Part shown: piece by piece, positions 45,101 through 51,914 of the stretch
Layout: each line of letters starts with the position of its first letter
Numbering within the stretch: position 1 is the first letter of the stretch
Assembly: GCA_013399115.1 (NCBI GenBank)
Contig: VXAA01004026.1
Span: 468,766-532,765 of the forward strand
Direction: 5' to 3'
Source of the DNA: Anseranas semipalmata
Taxonomy: Eukaryota > Chordata > Aves > Anseriformes > Anseranatidae
Length of the DNA: 64,000 nucleotides
Translations under genes and position numbers: made by a program
Notes under the pieces: model-generated
The model's input: the letters and a program-made list of their open reading frames with translations, nothing else
Told to the model about the DNA's origin: nothing
Databases searched by the model: none

Positions 45101-45373
45101 AATTTGGGGTGTTCTCAAATAGCCAAATCTCACTCATTCCAGGAAGAGTCTCCATCTTTTGTGATGCCGCTTACGGGAGTACAGCTCTCTCTTCAGATTA
45201 ATGAATTTTGCTAAGCAAGTTTAAACCTAACAGTTCAAAATCTTTCTCCTTGGTATCACTGTCTCTGTACTTGAGACAACCACTCCAGGGGTCAGTCTCT
45301 GTCTGACACAGATTCAGTCCAGTGCCCTGTTTAGAAAGCACTACATACCAGTGGTAAGCCTCTTCGACTGCAT
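1..45373 (-). CDS. RGS22: RGS22, regulator of G-protein signalling 22 (5' and middle part, 18 exons, C-terminus off the left edge)
   Basis: Protein with several RGS-type helical domains. The family binds G-alpha subunits, and human RGS22 is reported as testis-enriched (family knowledge). Coding exons in transcript order: 45349-45373, 44665-44693, 41281-41343, 32845-33066, 28410-28495, 25099-25264, 24575-24746, 21023-21704, 20333-20494, 19239-19419, 17449-17588, 16820-16925, 14821-14946, 13149-13250, 7126-7320, 3428-3520, 2732-2898 and 1-103. They sum to 2,820 nt (940 codons) with no in-frame stop, and every internal junction uses GT/AG with matching phase. Domains seen: an N-terminal region with [12 protein letters not shown] (about residues 28-39), an RGS-like helix block around 445-482 ([20 protein letters not shown]), an RGS domain about 690-815, and the start of another from about 883. 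The order of motifs follows human RGS22 as I remember it. The human protein is near 1,264 residues, so about 300 residues are missing. Identity is very likely; individual borders are predictions. Confidence 0.95.
104..2731 (-). other. RGS22: RGS22 intron 17
   Basis: Holds a small hAT-like MITE (1488-1683) and an A18 run near 2151-2168. I see nothing else coding; the open frames at 253-459 and 2474-2838 are chance frames or read-through of exon 17. Confidence 0.85.
1488..1683. mobile_element. hAT-like MITE with terminal inverted repeats and 8-bp target duplication
   Basis: The right end (1670-1683) reads TTTGGAGACCACTG and the left end (1488-1501) TGGTGGTCTCCAAA, which are inverted copies matching at 12 of 14 bases. 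The flanking octamers GTGTAGAC (1480-1487) and ATTTAGAC (1684-1691) match at 6 of 8, as expected for an old hAT target-site duplication. Both ends carry a GGGGTG(T/C)(G)CACA-type subterminal motif. At 196 bp it has no transposase and must have moved using one supplied elsewhere. The family name is not assigned. Confidence 0.8.
2732..2898 (-). CDS. RGS22: RGS22 coding exon 17 (start of next RGS domain)
   Basis: 167 nt, residues 851-905 plus two bases of Gly906. The second half, [19 protein letters not shown] then NERSAG, has the L-x-d-k-x-L-x-x-F-x-x-F-L opening pattern of an RGS domain. The first half is a variable linker. Donor GTATGT. A second possible acceptor AG two bases inside would break the frame. 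Confidence 0.92.
2899..3427 (-). other. RGS22: RGS22 intron 16
   Basis: 529 bp, AT-rich. I see no repeat or gene in it. Confidence 0.8.
3428..3520 (-). CDS. RGS22: RGS22 coding exon 16
   Basis: 93 nt, phase 0 to 0, residues 820-850: [20 protein letters not shown] and a Lys/Glu-rich end. It is a helical linker between two RGS domains and is highly conserved in RGS22. Acceptor ATTAG, donor GTAAGA. Confidence 0.95.
5129..5159. repeat. Perfect 12-bp inverted repeat, 7-nt loop
   Basis: AAAGTAAGAGTT (5129-5140) and AACTCTTACTTT (5148-5159) are exact reverse complements around the loop TGTTTTC. It could form a short hairpin in RNA or DNA. No known element is implied. Confidence 0.85.
5620..6640 (+). 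mobile_element. Ancient CR1/L3-type LINE relict, plus orientation
   Basis: Recognisable in order, though badly decayed: a 'GGATCTGTGCTGAAG' segment near 5720, 'TCTGGAAAAGGTGGTGAGCAAG' homology near 5765, 'GAGATCTTGGAATCATTGCAG' near 5970, and a 'TGGAACCCACTGCTACAGTGAGG' equivalent near 6445. These match the order of reverse-transcriptase and 3' parts of reptile/bird CR1 elements as I remember them. All frames are broken. Limits are approximate and the age estimate is inference. Confidence 0.7.
7126..7320 (-). CDS. RGS22: RGS22 coding exon 15 (end of RGS domain)
   Basis: 195 nt, phase 0 to 0, residues 755-819. It encodes [17 protein letters not shown], then [20 protein letters not shown]. The 'I-ty-i-a-p-s-A' and 'F-d-x-A-x-x-x-I-x-x-L' patterns are the central and C-terminal parts of an RGS domain. 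Acceptor TGTAG, donor GTAATG. Confidence 0.95.
7321..13148 (-). other. RGS22: RGS22 intron 14
   Basis: 5.8 kb. Holds a perfect 22-bp tandem duplication (8756-8799), A-rich runs near 11453-11463 and 11501-11515, and an AAG run near 11525-11540. No gene or clear transposon was recognised; short open frames are not supported. Confidence 0.8.
8756..8799. repeat. Perfect 22-bp tandem duplication
   Basis: Two identical 22-bp units beginning ACAAGAAACCTG lie head to tail at 8756-8777 and 8778-8799. The absence of mismatches suggests a recent duplication (inference) or an assembly artefact. Confidence 0.9.
13149..13250 (-). CDS. RGS22: RGS22 coding exon 14 (RGS domain)
   Basis: 102 nt, phase 0 to 0, residues 721-754. 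It encodes [20 protein letters not shown] then KICKQAQ. The pattern of an aromatic helix followed by xDLQAY matches the FW-D-Q/E-AY core of RGS domains. Acceptor CTCTAG, donor GTAAGT. Confidence 0.94.
13251..14820 (-). other. RGS22: RGS22 intron 13
   Basis: 1.6 kb with no recognisable element. Overlapping open frames at 13721-13992 on the minus strand have no family resemblance. Confidence 0.75.
14821..14946 (-). CDS. RGS22: RGS22 coding exon 13 (start of RGS domain)
   Basis: 126 nt, phase 0 to 0, residues 679-720. It encodes [20 protein letters not shown] and FCEKSGNK, the opening helices of an RGS domain. Acceptor CCAG, donor GTATGA. Confidence 0.93.
14947..16819 (-). other. RGS22: RGS22 intron 12
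   Basis: 1.9 kb, nothing recognised beyond simple AT-rich sequence. Confidence 0.75.
16820..16925 (-). CDS. RGS22: RGS22 coding exon 12
   Basis: 106 nt. The first base completes Arg643; residues 644-678 follow, ending in [12 protein letters not shown], which resembles the RRYAYTEE stretch of the mammalian protein. The alternative frame contains a stop. Acceptor TTCAG, donor GTAAGT. Confidence 0.88.
16926..17448 (-). other. RGS22: RGS22 intron 11
   Basis: 523 bp, nothing recognised. Confidence 0.8.
17449..17588 (-). CDS. RGS22: RGS22 coding exon 11
   Basis: 140 nt, residues 597-642 plus two bases of Arg643. It is a Ser/Thr/Pro-rich linker without recognisable domain, identified by phase with both neighbours and by good splice sites (TTTTAG acceptor, GTAAGC donor). 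Confidence 0.83.
17589..19238 (-). other. RGS22: RGS22 intron 10
   Basis: 1.65 kb. The part 18000-18900 is less AT-rich than its surroundings, but I see no exon or repeat there. Confidence 0.75.
19239..19419 (-). CDS. RGS22: RGS22 coding exon 10
   Basis: 181 nt, starting with the third base of Trp536 and ending in phase 0 at residue 596. It encodes [20 protein letters not shown] and then a Pro-rich stretch ([14 protein letters not shown]). Only one of three frames is open. Acceptor TTTAG, donor GTAGGT. Confidence 0.92.
19420..20332 (-). other. RGS22: RGS22 intron 9
   Basis: 913 bp with an A9 run (19430-19438) and a T15-type run near 19491-19505. Otherwise empty. Confidence 0.8.
20333..20494 (-). 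CDS. RGS22: RGS22 coding exon 9
   Basis: 162 nt. The first base completes Arg482; the last two bases begin Trp536. It encodes [14 protein letters not shown], then [15 protein letters not shown]. It continues the helical block begun in exon 8. Acceptor TCAAG, donor GTATGA. Confidence 0.92.
20495..21022 (-). other. RGS22: RGS22 intron 8
   Basis: 528 bp, nothing recognised. Confidence 0.8.
21023..21704 (-). CDS. RGS22: RGS22 coding exon 8 (largest, low-complexity plus RGS-like start)
   Basis: 682 nt, about residues 255-482. The first three quarters are Ser/Glu-rich and poorly conserved. The last part carries [19 protein letters not shown] and then [20 protein letters not shown], an RGS-like helix block strongly conserved in RGS22. 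The donor at 21022/21021 is GTATTT and leaves two bases of Arg482. The 5' border is less certain. The acceptor ending at 21705 gives the required phase with exon 7. An alternative AG six bases further on (exon from 21698) is also in phase and would remove two residues. Confidence 0.85.
22352..22373. repeat. (TTTG)n microsatellite
   Basis: Five or more TTTG units in a row. Confidence 0.9.
22857..22925 (-). mobile_element. CR1 LINE 3' tail
   Basis: On the plus strand AATCACAGAATCACAGAATT is followed by GTTCAGGTTGGAAGAC. This is the reverse complement of the CR1 3' end with its ATTCTGTG tail repeats, so the element points to the minus strand. Heavily 5' truncated; homology fades after about 70 bp. 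Confidence 0.85.
23102..23135. repeat. Perfect 17-bp tandem duplication
   Basis: The unit TCTCTGCACTTACATAA occurs twice head to tail without mismatch. Confidence 0.9.
23864..23937. repeat. 37-bp tandem duplication with three differences
   Basis: Units at 23864-23900 and 23901-23937 both begin AACAAGTGCAACT and end TTAATAATCCAT, differing at three positions. No known family. Confidence 0.88.
24270..24292. repeat. (AAAC)n microsatellite
   Basis: About five and a half AAAC units in a row. Confidence 0.85.
24575..24746 (-). CDS. RGS22: RGS22 coding exon 7
   Basis: 172 nt, starting in phase 0 and ending one base into the next codon. It encodes about residues 198-254, beginning with [15 protein letters not shown], which is conserved. 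The second half is Ser/Asp-rich and diverges from the mammalian sequence I remember. Acceptor CATAG, donor GTAAGT. Confidence 0.88.
24747..25098 (-). other. RGS22: RGS22 intron 6
   Basis: 352 bp, nothing recognised. Confidence 0.8.
25099..25264 (-). CDS. RGS22: RGS22 coding exon 6
   Basis: 166 nt. The first base completes Arg142; the exon then encodes residues 143-197, with [17 protein letters not shown], a Pro/Asp/Glu-rich linker ([11 protein letters not shown]) and [10 protein letters not shown] at the end. Acceptor TTTCAG, donor GTAAAA, phase 0 at the end. Confidence 0.92.
26095..26940. mobile_element. Avian LTR-type repeat, GC-rich, interrupted by a gap
   Basis: The run from 'GGCTCATGGGTTGAGATAAGG' (near 26160) through 'GTCACAGGCAAAACAGGCTC', a C/T-rich block, 'CATGGGGAATGGGGGCTGCC' and repeated 'GGGTCC..CCACGG' units to 'TTGGAGCCGGCTGG' after the gap matches in order a high-copy bird repeat that I associate with endogenous retroviral LTR sequence. 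The class and orientation are not certain. No coding frame of its own is visible; open frames listed here run through the N block and mean nothing. Confidence 0.55.
26564..26818. other. Assembly gap (255 N)
   Basis: Undetermined bases inside a GC-rich repeat with internal short repeats, the kind of sequence that short reads fail to span. The true length is unknown. Confidence 0.99.
27062..27487 (+). mobile_element. CR1 LINE 3' portion, plus orientation
   Basis: Contains, in order, the CR1 3' hallmarks: 'CATATGAGGAGCGGCTGAGG', 'AGAAGAGGAGACTGAGGGGAG', 'GACAGGACCCGAGGGAA', 'TTAGGAAAAGGTTCTTCACTG', 'ACTGGAACAGGCTCCCCAGG', 'CACAGCACCAAGCCTG', 'GGACTCGATGATCC', and a final ATGATTCTGA near the tail. 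Only about the last 430 bp is present, as is usual for 5'-truncated CR1. It looks younger than the relicts at 5620 and 53700. Its orientation is opposite to RGS22. Confidence 0.92.
28410..28495 (-). CDS. RGS22: RGS22 coding exon 5
   Basis: 86 nt, starting in phase 0 and ending two bases into Arg142. It encodes [20 protein letters not shown] and then ESDCYFEY, residues 114-141. The basic/aromatic [20 protein letters not shown] motif is typical of RGS22. The acceptor lies behind a T6 tract and the donor is GTATTT. Confidence 0.92.
30088..30190. repeat. Palindromic old repeat (MITE-like)
   Basis: The inner arms AAGCATGTGTTTAACTT (30126-30142) and AAGTTAAACACATACTT (30153-30169) are inverted copies with one mismatch. 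Looser outer arms extend pairing from 'CCCAATCCAGTAAAGC' to 'GCTTTGCTGAACTGGGG'. I associate this GCTTTGCTGAA/TTAAGCA-type palindrome with an ancient amniote DNA-transposon remnant (recollection, not searched). Confidence 0.65.
30829..31385 (+). mobile_element. Solo LTR of an avian endogenous retrovirus
   Basis: A 557-bp unit starting TG (30829) and ending CA (31385). It contains 'AGTGTTGATAACAG', 'GGGATATTCCATGCCATGTG', 'GGCGTCATGCTCAGCAATAAAAGC' (TATA-like), 'CAAGTAACCGTTACATGTGATG', 'CACCTGCCCACCAATGGGAAG' and 'GCTTTTGCTTTACCTATTAAA', followed by a CT-rich stretch. I recognise this order as a common bird ERV LTR. No internal viral region or second LTR lies next to it, so recombination to a solo LTR is inferred. 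No clear flanking duplication is visible. Confidence 0.75.
32845..33066 (-). CDS. RGS22: RGS22 coding exon 4
   Basis: 222 nt, phase 0 to 0, encoding residues 40-113. It contains the [12 protein letters not shown] and LENQLKKIL segments. Acceptor TTTTAG after a T-rich tract, donor GTAAGC. It continues the conserved N-terminal region and shows no RGS fold of its own. Confidence 0.93.
35310..35810 (+). mobile_element. Diverged CR1 LINE 3' portion, plus orientation
   Basis: Decayed but ordered CR1 signs: 'CTGAAATACTGTATCCAG' (near 35334), 'GGGGGGACCTAACAGCGGTC', 'TCAACTGGATATAAGGAAAAA', 'TGGAACAGACTGTCCAGAGAG', and 'CCCCTTCCAGTGTGAA' near the end. More diverged than the copy at 27062. Limits are approximate. 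Confidence 0.75.
36029..36083. repeat. A-rich simple repeat
   Basis: Long A runs broken by GAAAG and TAAAG units, followed 110 bp later by another A run. It may be a retroposon tail, but no body was recognised. Confidence 0.85.
36657..36657. other. Single undetermined base
   Basis: An isolated N directly after an A14-type run (36643-36656), a typical homopolymer base-calling failure. Confidence 0.99.
38492..38527. repeat. Short tandem GGAACCGGTAAYT motif
   Basis: GGAACCGGTAATT, then GGAACCGGTAACT, then GGTAACTGG lie in a row. Simple local duplication. Confidence 0.8.
41281..41343 (-). CDS. RGS22: RGS22 coding exon 3
   Basis: 63 nt, phase 0 to 0, acceptor TGTAG and donor GTAAGT. It encodes residues 19-39 and ends in [10 protein letters not shown], a strongly conserved stretch near the N-terminus of RGS22. 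Confidence 0.92.
41344..44664 (-). other. RGS22: RGS22 intron 2
   Basis: 3.3 kb. Holds a T17-type run (43221-43238), a diverged palindrome (43866-43988) and a TA run near 44011-44021. No exon found. Confidence 0.8.
43866..43988. repeat. Diverged palindromic repeat
   Basis: The arms TGTAAACCCTTGATCCTGCA (about 43871-43890) and TCCTGCAGAATCAAGGTTCA (about 43961-43980, continuing AATGTAA) are imperfect inverted copies with a 70-bp middle. Resembles an old MITE; family not named. Confidence 0.55.
44665..44693 (-). CDS. RGS22: RGS22 coding exon 2 (29-nt microexon)
   Basis: A 29-nt exon between a TTTCAG acceptor and a GTAAGT donor, encoding (E)PPCITEDVF, residues 9-18. It was found by phase and by similarity to the EPPTITEEEF segment of the mammalian protein. 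It is too short for ORF-based detection. It starts in phase 1 and ends in phase 0. Confidence 0.85.
44694..45348 (-). other. RGS22: RGS22 intron 1
   Basis: 655 bp. The minus strand shows an unused donor-like GTAAGC near 45170, but no phase-compatible ATG-containing exon is attached to it. Confidence 0.75.
45349..45373 (-). CDS. RGS22: RGS22 coding exon 1 (start codon)
   Basis: The ATG lies at 45371-45373. It encodes MQSKRLTT plus one base, then a GTATGT donor. The start was chosen because MxxKRLTxEPP matches the N-terminus of mammalian RGS22 as remembered, and because the phase (one base over) fits exon 2, giving Glu9 across the junction. Only eight whole codons are in this exon. The upstream sequence is 5' UTR or promoter. 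Confidence 0.85.
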
Positions 45374-45553
45374 GCTGGAGCTACATACTAAAGGGCCGGC
45401 ATCCACCCCTGCAAGCTGACAACCTCATTTGCAAAGGTGAAATCCTTCACCGCAGATCAGAAATAGAAGCTGCAGAATTCCTGGGCCTGGCTCTGAACTC
45501 TTGGTCTGCAACAAGCCAGCCTGGCTCTCCTGTGTGGCTCACAGCGAGCCCAG

Positions 45554-45567
45554 GTTGCTATGGCACT
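45554..45567 (-). promoter_or_regulatory. RFX X-box-like motif (one good half-site)
   Basis: The minus strand reads AGTGCC-AT-AGCAAC. The second half fits the RGYAAC half of the RFX consensus exactly; the first half is weak. It lies about 180 bp upstream of the RGS22 start codon. Confidence 0.45.
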
Positions 45568-46051
45568 GCAAACAATGATGAGCTGAGCTGTAAGCAAATA
45601 CTTCTGCTGCTGATGTGAAGCTCCCCGAAGCAGACTCACGTATCACGCACACTGACGATACGGTCCCAGAAGAGATGCCTGTGAATTAGGAATTTGAGGA
45701 TATTTGCAGCAAAAAATGAAATTAAACACTTTTTTCTCAACCAGTTCTTAGTCTGAAATGGTATTCAACTTTCTCCTACATTAGCAAAACCCTTCAGCCA
45801 GGTGGGAGTTTGCCATTTAAAAAAATCTCAAACCATACAACTAACAACCAATGGATTTACATCATGCATCAGATAAATCTGTATCCTTAAGCAGACTGTG
45901 AGGCTTGATCCCAAGTAACAAAGCGAGTCTCATCTATGGTAGAGGCAAGTAAGAAGAGGAGAGGAGCCTGGTATTCCTCGGGCTGAGCTGAAACCTGGGC
46001 TGTTCCCAACGGGTACAAGTGTTCCATTGTGATGTGTCGGATACCCGGGCT

Positions 46052-46065
46052 GCAGCCTTGGTAAC
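46052..46065 (+). promoter_or_regulatory. RFX X-box-like motif (near-consensus)
   Basis: GCAGCC-TT-GGTAAC matches GTNRCC-N2-RGYAAC at all but one fixed position. It lies about 680 bp upstream of the RGS22 start codon. X-boxes are near-palindromic, so the strand is not meaningful. Confidence 0.5.
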
Positions 46066-49000
46066 AGCCTGCCCCACTTCCCACTGCTTCCAGGGCCCTG
46101 ACTTAGCAGAAATCCAGAGTCAGCTACATTTTCCCTCAGTTAGGGAGAAGTTATAACCAGCTGGGTGGAAGGAGAAAAGACACTGAGAAGCAGAAGAGAG
46201 CCTGCTCCCAGAATGTTAGTGGGCTCAATGAGGTACAGGATGTAAGGGTAAACCTATTTCTGACATGTTTAGCTGAAGCTGTGTATGAAGAAGGAATTCA
46301 GGCTCCTACATGAGGATTTCAGTGGATTTTAGGTGTTCTGTAGTTGGGATGTGAAAACTTTCTACTTAGTTGGTGTCTGATCCTAGAACTGCTTAAATTC
46401 TTCAGGCACCTACATTTTTTTGGGGCATAAAATCTCCTTCAAAGTTTCTACTGCTGTGTATTTCCAGAACAGTACTGATTCCAGTAGCTTGGCATAAATC
46501 CCATTGGGATCAGAAGCAGTACAATATGTCACATATGCAAGTTACATAAAGGTCTCCTTTGAGGAGCCTAATCCATCCCCCGTGCTCAAGAAGTATCCAA
46601 AATGGACCAAGAACTTCCCATTCCCAGCAAACTATCACCTGTGCCCACTTTCACAGAACACCGAACTATACAGTATCTCCAGACATACTCTGCAGGTGTG
46701 AAAAAAGGGTGATTTTAATCAATACATGACTTTGGGGGAATGCATGATCAAGTAAAACGGGAGAAATGCACATGGGCAGGGACTACAGTTTATAGTCCAG
46801 GAACTGACAACTGTCAAAAACAAACAAGCAGCAAATCAAATATCACAGAGGCAGGGAAAAAAAGGCTTAATTTCCTGGAAAAACATGGTATTTTGCAGCC
46901 TTTACTTCAGATGTGTTTTCCCACTCGTGGGGGTGCCTGCCCAAACACCCTAATCACTGCTCTAATTACTGAATACCAGAATAATGCCTCTAATTTTCTC
47001 GGTGGAATGCTGTTTGCTGTCAGATTAGCTTTTTAGGGTGTTTTGTTATGTTTTGTTTTTCACATAAGGGAAGAACAGTGTTTCCAAAGATTTAAGAGAT
47101 ATGCTGAATAATATCATAGCCAAGATATGCATTTCAGCCAAAAGTTTGATATGTCTGAAAAGCATATTCAACAGAAGCAAAGAACAAAATATAAAGTTTC
47201 AGTCTCCCAAACTCAGGTGAGCTACAGACAATTTAATTTTCATGGTCAGTATTCTGATGAAGTATTAACAACTCATAAGTGAAGTCCTCTATGTAGCTTC
47301 TCAGTAAGAGAAGTAACACATGACAAACAGGTTTTCAGTAAGACACGACAAACAGAAGGTTAACACTGAATGACATACATTTAAACATGTCTTCTTAGTG
47401 CCATGAATAAGGACATGTTCTATTGTGATTATGAAATATTTCAAACAAGTATACCTGACATATATGTAAGAGAAATATACGTAACAAGATAACCCATAAA
47501 ATGTAAAGTCAAATCTTTCCAACAGGTAGCAGTATTGCACTGCATTGTATATGAGACTGCATGGTCTTATAACCAAACTACTTAGTATGATTTTAAATGT
47601 TCAAGTTAAGGTTCAGAGGAGTATTTCACTCCTTTTCCCCCGTCTCTTTTTCTTTCTGATGTAGGTTTAGATATAGTCTTTGGTGTATAACATTCTCCTA
47701 AACTTCCGTACTTGCTTGTAATTTATGAGAACAAACAACAACAGAAACATGACAAATGCATCTTCTTTAAAATACAAAGTGGAAGCCACAAGTCAGCTTA
47801 GATAGAAATGAAGTTTGGAAGCAAGTCAATAAAAAAACAAAAGTCCTTTTTTCTTTCCTGTCATCTGGTATATTTCAGTATAAAACTCTTAGGTCTTTGG
47901 TCTCTTTGTAGTATGCTTCAAAGATTGCATTTTGGATGAAGCTCATCAGGAAATACACACTGTACTCTCTCATGGAGAATCTGTTTGCGGTCATTATCAC
48001 TTTCTCATTCTTTTAGTTACCAGCATACATTTGAATTGACCAGTGTGTGTGTGTTTGGAGAAGCATAACCTTTCACTCATTTTATATTGCCAGTTAAAAG
48101 TTCACCACCTGGTAAAATCAGGATATAAAGATTCAGCTCATTTCTCTCCTCTTACACATCTTCTTACATATTACTGTTCTCTAAACAGAACTGCAGACCT
48201 AAAAAATGTTTCATAAACATAGTCAAAGCTATGATCTACCACCAAATGCATCTGATCTTGTAGAAAAGATGAATTGCTGGACAGGATAGAGAACAAGTTA
48301 CAAAGAAGGTTATACCAGTAAAATGACAGACAGAAGAAAGTAAAAAAAAAAAAAAAAAAAAGAAATAGAAGTAGGTTTCAAGTTATATTAGCATTTTGAA
48401 AAAATTGTAATCAAGCAGAAGGCCCACACGGGAAGAGCTCTGCAAAAGAAGATAAATGGGAGGATAACATAAATTGGTCATCTCCATCCTGCTGGCATCT
48501 CCCTTCTCTGCTCATTCCTGAAGAGCTGTTTGGAGACGTAAGCTTTAAGTCAAGACTTTCACCTGTCATTGTCCCTTTCACCCCACTTTTCAGAAACTTA
48601 AAGTGGTCTTAGGCTGTCAAACATTCACCAGGAATAGTGTTTTAAAGTATCACCTAGGCAAATCGGATCAAAATTGCTGAGACAACTTTGCACTCAAAGA
48701 AACAAGCCTATAGACCATGCCAGCAGTCTCTTTGTGACTTGCTCAAGTGAAGAAAAGAAACAAATTGGATTGCTTCATTACATCCAAAAGTCCACTTGTG
48801 CTTTTTGGTGTTAACCTGTTTGATTCCTGTCAATGATCACAGTGAAATCATGAACATTCCCATAATTAATGACATTCAAAAATAGCAAATACCACTAAAA
48901 AAAAAATGCAGATAGGCATCTAGAGGGATCTCCAAGGGCAGCTATGAACTAATTTCTGTTGATTTCAATATAAGCTTCCCATCTCAGAAATATGTGGGCA

Positions 49001-49978
49001 CTTCATCATATGTTATTACTAGTACTTAACTACCTTTACAAAAATCCACCCTTACTTCAATGTAACCATTCTTTCTTCTTTGGATGATCGCCACATACAT
49101 TTTAATTTTTGCATCTGTGAAAGCAGCGATCTCATAATCAGAAAACAGGTGCTAGGAAACCTGTTTAAATATTGACTACAGGACTGCCAAAATGGGAGTC
49201 CGATCCTGAGGGGAAAGCATGAATTCATCCCCAGATAGCAGGCCTTTTAATGCCTTGAATGATTCTATCAGCAAAATGGCAGAAGCCAGCTGTTGTGGTG
49301 GCATGGCCTGTTTGTTGTCTGATAACACAAGTTTACAGCACAGTTTAACACAATTCTGTGGCTGTCAGAAAAGGTTAATGCAGACACCAGAAGAAATAGT
49401 TATTAGGAAAATGAGCACTCAGTATTCTGAAAGGAGAAAAAAGCATTCCTGAAGATAGTTAGGTGAAAAGAAAGAAGAAAGTTCTTAAGACAGGAAGGGC
49501 TAAATAGTAAAGAAAGAGATGCAACATAGCTTTGGTCTATCAACATTAAAAATCTTTTACTGGTGAAGGAGACTGTCAGATGGAATGCGAGCCCAAAGAG
49601 CACAACCTGTACAAAGGTCTCTATTTGGAGAGTCAGTGGAGAATATTCTCTGACTTACCCATATCACCAATCGCCCACAGATTCCTATAAAAATCTTATT
49701 CTACCAGGACAAGGTAGAGGAGTCTTATCAAGTTTAAAGAATTGATTTCAAGTTTGATTTCCGTTGCCTTAATATGGGCCTTAGAAAAAGTAAAGAGAAT
49801 ACAGAGGTATACCTGGAAATTGAATTGGAATTTGGCAGACCCACTTAGCAATTTGTGATGCACATTTGTACTCTTGCTACCTTGTACGTGTCAGCTACCT
49901 ACTTCATACCTGCAACCATCTGATTCCTTCAAAAATTTCTATTAGTGTCTTCAGAGAAGAGAACTGCTAGAACTTCAG

Positions 49979-50067
49979 TAGAATATTATAGAATATTATA
50001 TTATAGAATATAAGAATATAGAATATTATATTATAGAATCTAATAGAGTATTATAGAATATTATAGT
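49979..50067. repeat. AT-rich minisatellite based on TAGAATATTA
   Basis: About nine imperfect copies of a 7-10 bp TAGAATATTA-type unit in a row. Confidence 0.88.
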
Positions 50068-51914
50068 ATCTCTTCTAATTTTGGAAAGGAGCGTTAATAC
50101 TTGATTGAGTTGACTATTCAGCAAGATTGTTGCAGTTTGGAGAAGTGTATTAGAAATAGAGTCATTCTGTGAAGACAACATAAAAATCATGAAAGAACTA
50201 CTAGACCCACAGCTATTAAACCACATAGAAGATAAAAAGAAAAAAATGGCATAGTGAATAAATTTACAGCAAGGCAGACAGAATTTATTGCTAGCAGCCC
50301 TACTACAGTTAACATACCATAGCTTTCAACTGAAACATAAGATGTACAGATCAAAATAACCTATTGCAGTTATTTCTCACAGAGGTTTCACCATCAGGGG
50401 TGATACATTAGAAATTTGGGCACTGTATATGAGAGATGGCACTGTCACCAGCCCTTCTCTATTTTTTAGGTAGATAAACTGAAGTTTGAATGTAATACAT
50501 TTTGGCAGTGCTAGTTCAAACTTTACAAGTTTACCACCACTTCTTAGTTTTAGTTGTACAAGAAAAAATCATGACTTTTTTCTTCTGGTATTATTTGTAG
50601 CTTGGTTTAAGTTGGATCAGTTCCTTGATCTTGGCTTAACAGGTGTTCTAACCAAATTTAGGGCTTACACAAAAGACATAAGCAGTAGCTTCAGTAGATA
50701 GGAATAACATACACCAGTAATGCCAAACACATCCTTTGACAAAATCATTGCCTGTCAGCAGGTAGCCTATACCCAACAAGGAACAGTAAACGCATGCATG
50801 CCGTTCCAGTCTTGCTGTTACAATCAGGCAAATGTCAACAACAGTCCCCAAGCCCAGAATTCCCCAGCTGACAGCTGGGTTATCCACATGGGATATTACT
50901 GATGCAGCCAGCCTGTAGATTCATAATAGCACCAGTGCTGTTTCAGACAGCACCTCCTGACACCACTGATCAGACACCATTGATCCAGACCTTTGCATTA
51001 TACTGCCACGGCTGCTTGTTCGGCTCTGTAAGGAAGCAGACTGGGAGGATGATCCAACTAAGAAAATGTCATGAGGAAAGAAGAAAAAGATTTCATATAC
51101 ATCAGCTTCCAGAACAGAGCAGTGCCAACATGCAGGTGTTAAGAATGGTATAAGAATCAATAACTAATAGGAGCTCCTGAAGATTTCAGGGCTTCAGGAA
51201 AGTATACAAAGTTACAGTCATCGTCCCCCCTGTTTCCCCCTTTGTTATTCTACTCTCCTACCTATTGTTCTCCTGGACTCCAGAAGTATCTTGTTAAAGA
51301 ATAAAAAACATTATATTCCCAAATTCTCACTCCAGACTTCATCTGACAAACTTGAACCAAGAAAAATGTTACAATTCTGATATTGGTTAAAATCTTACAT
51401 GGGAATACTTAGCCCCATCCCAATTTTTACTTAAAAAAAAGTTAATATTTTCTCTTTCTTGTTCATTGAAGTCATCAGAGTATCAAATACATACATAAAT
51501 TGCATACAAGACAACTTTTCCTGCTATCTTTTTAAAGTGTGATAGACAGTTACATTTTACAGCCAGCACCAGACTGGCATAGAGACTGCTGGATGATCCA
51601 AGTTGTGGCTGAGAGAAGAACTGAGCCTGTTCAGACCAATCTTGCCTGGTTGCTGAAGGACCTGGCTGTGTGCCCACCCTGCAAAGGAGGCCCTGGAGAA
51701 ATAATACCGTCTAATTGCTTCCCAAGATGCCACTCTTCTCTTGGAGATTTGAAGTTTTTGGTATGCAGCTCCTGGAGACAGGAATTATGGCCGTCCTTGC
51801 TTCAAGCTATTCAAAACATTTTGCATTTGTAATATTGAGCTAGTGTGGAAGGGTTAAAGCAAGGAAAAAAAAAAAAAAACAATTTAAAAGTTCTATTCTG
51901 TAAGAAAAACCTTT

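Larger units (their letters stand above)
45374..46100 (-). promoter_or_regulatory. RGS22: RGS22 5' UTR and likely promoter region
   Basis: The stretch upstream of the RGS22 start codon is more GC-rich than the surrounding sequence, has scattered CpG, and carries two X-box-like motifs (45554-45567 and 46052-46065). There is no obvious TATA box. The transcription start is not determinable here, and the 5' UTR could contain a further exon. Confidence 0.5.

Noticed and set aside
45148..45200. Donor-like GTAAGC with an open stretch upstream, considered as RGS22 exon 1
   Set aside because: It has no ATG in frame and the wrong phase for exon 2. The ATG exon at 45349-45373 fits both.
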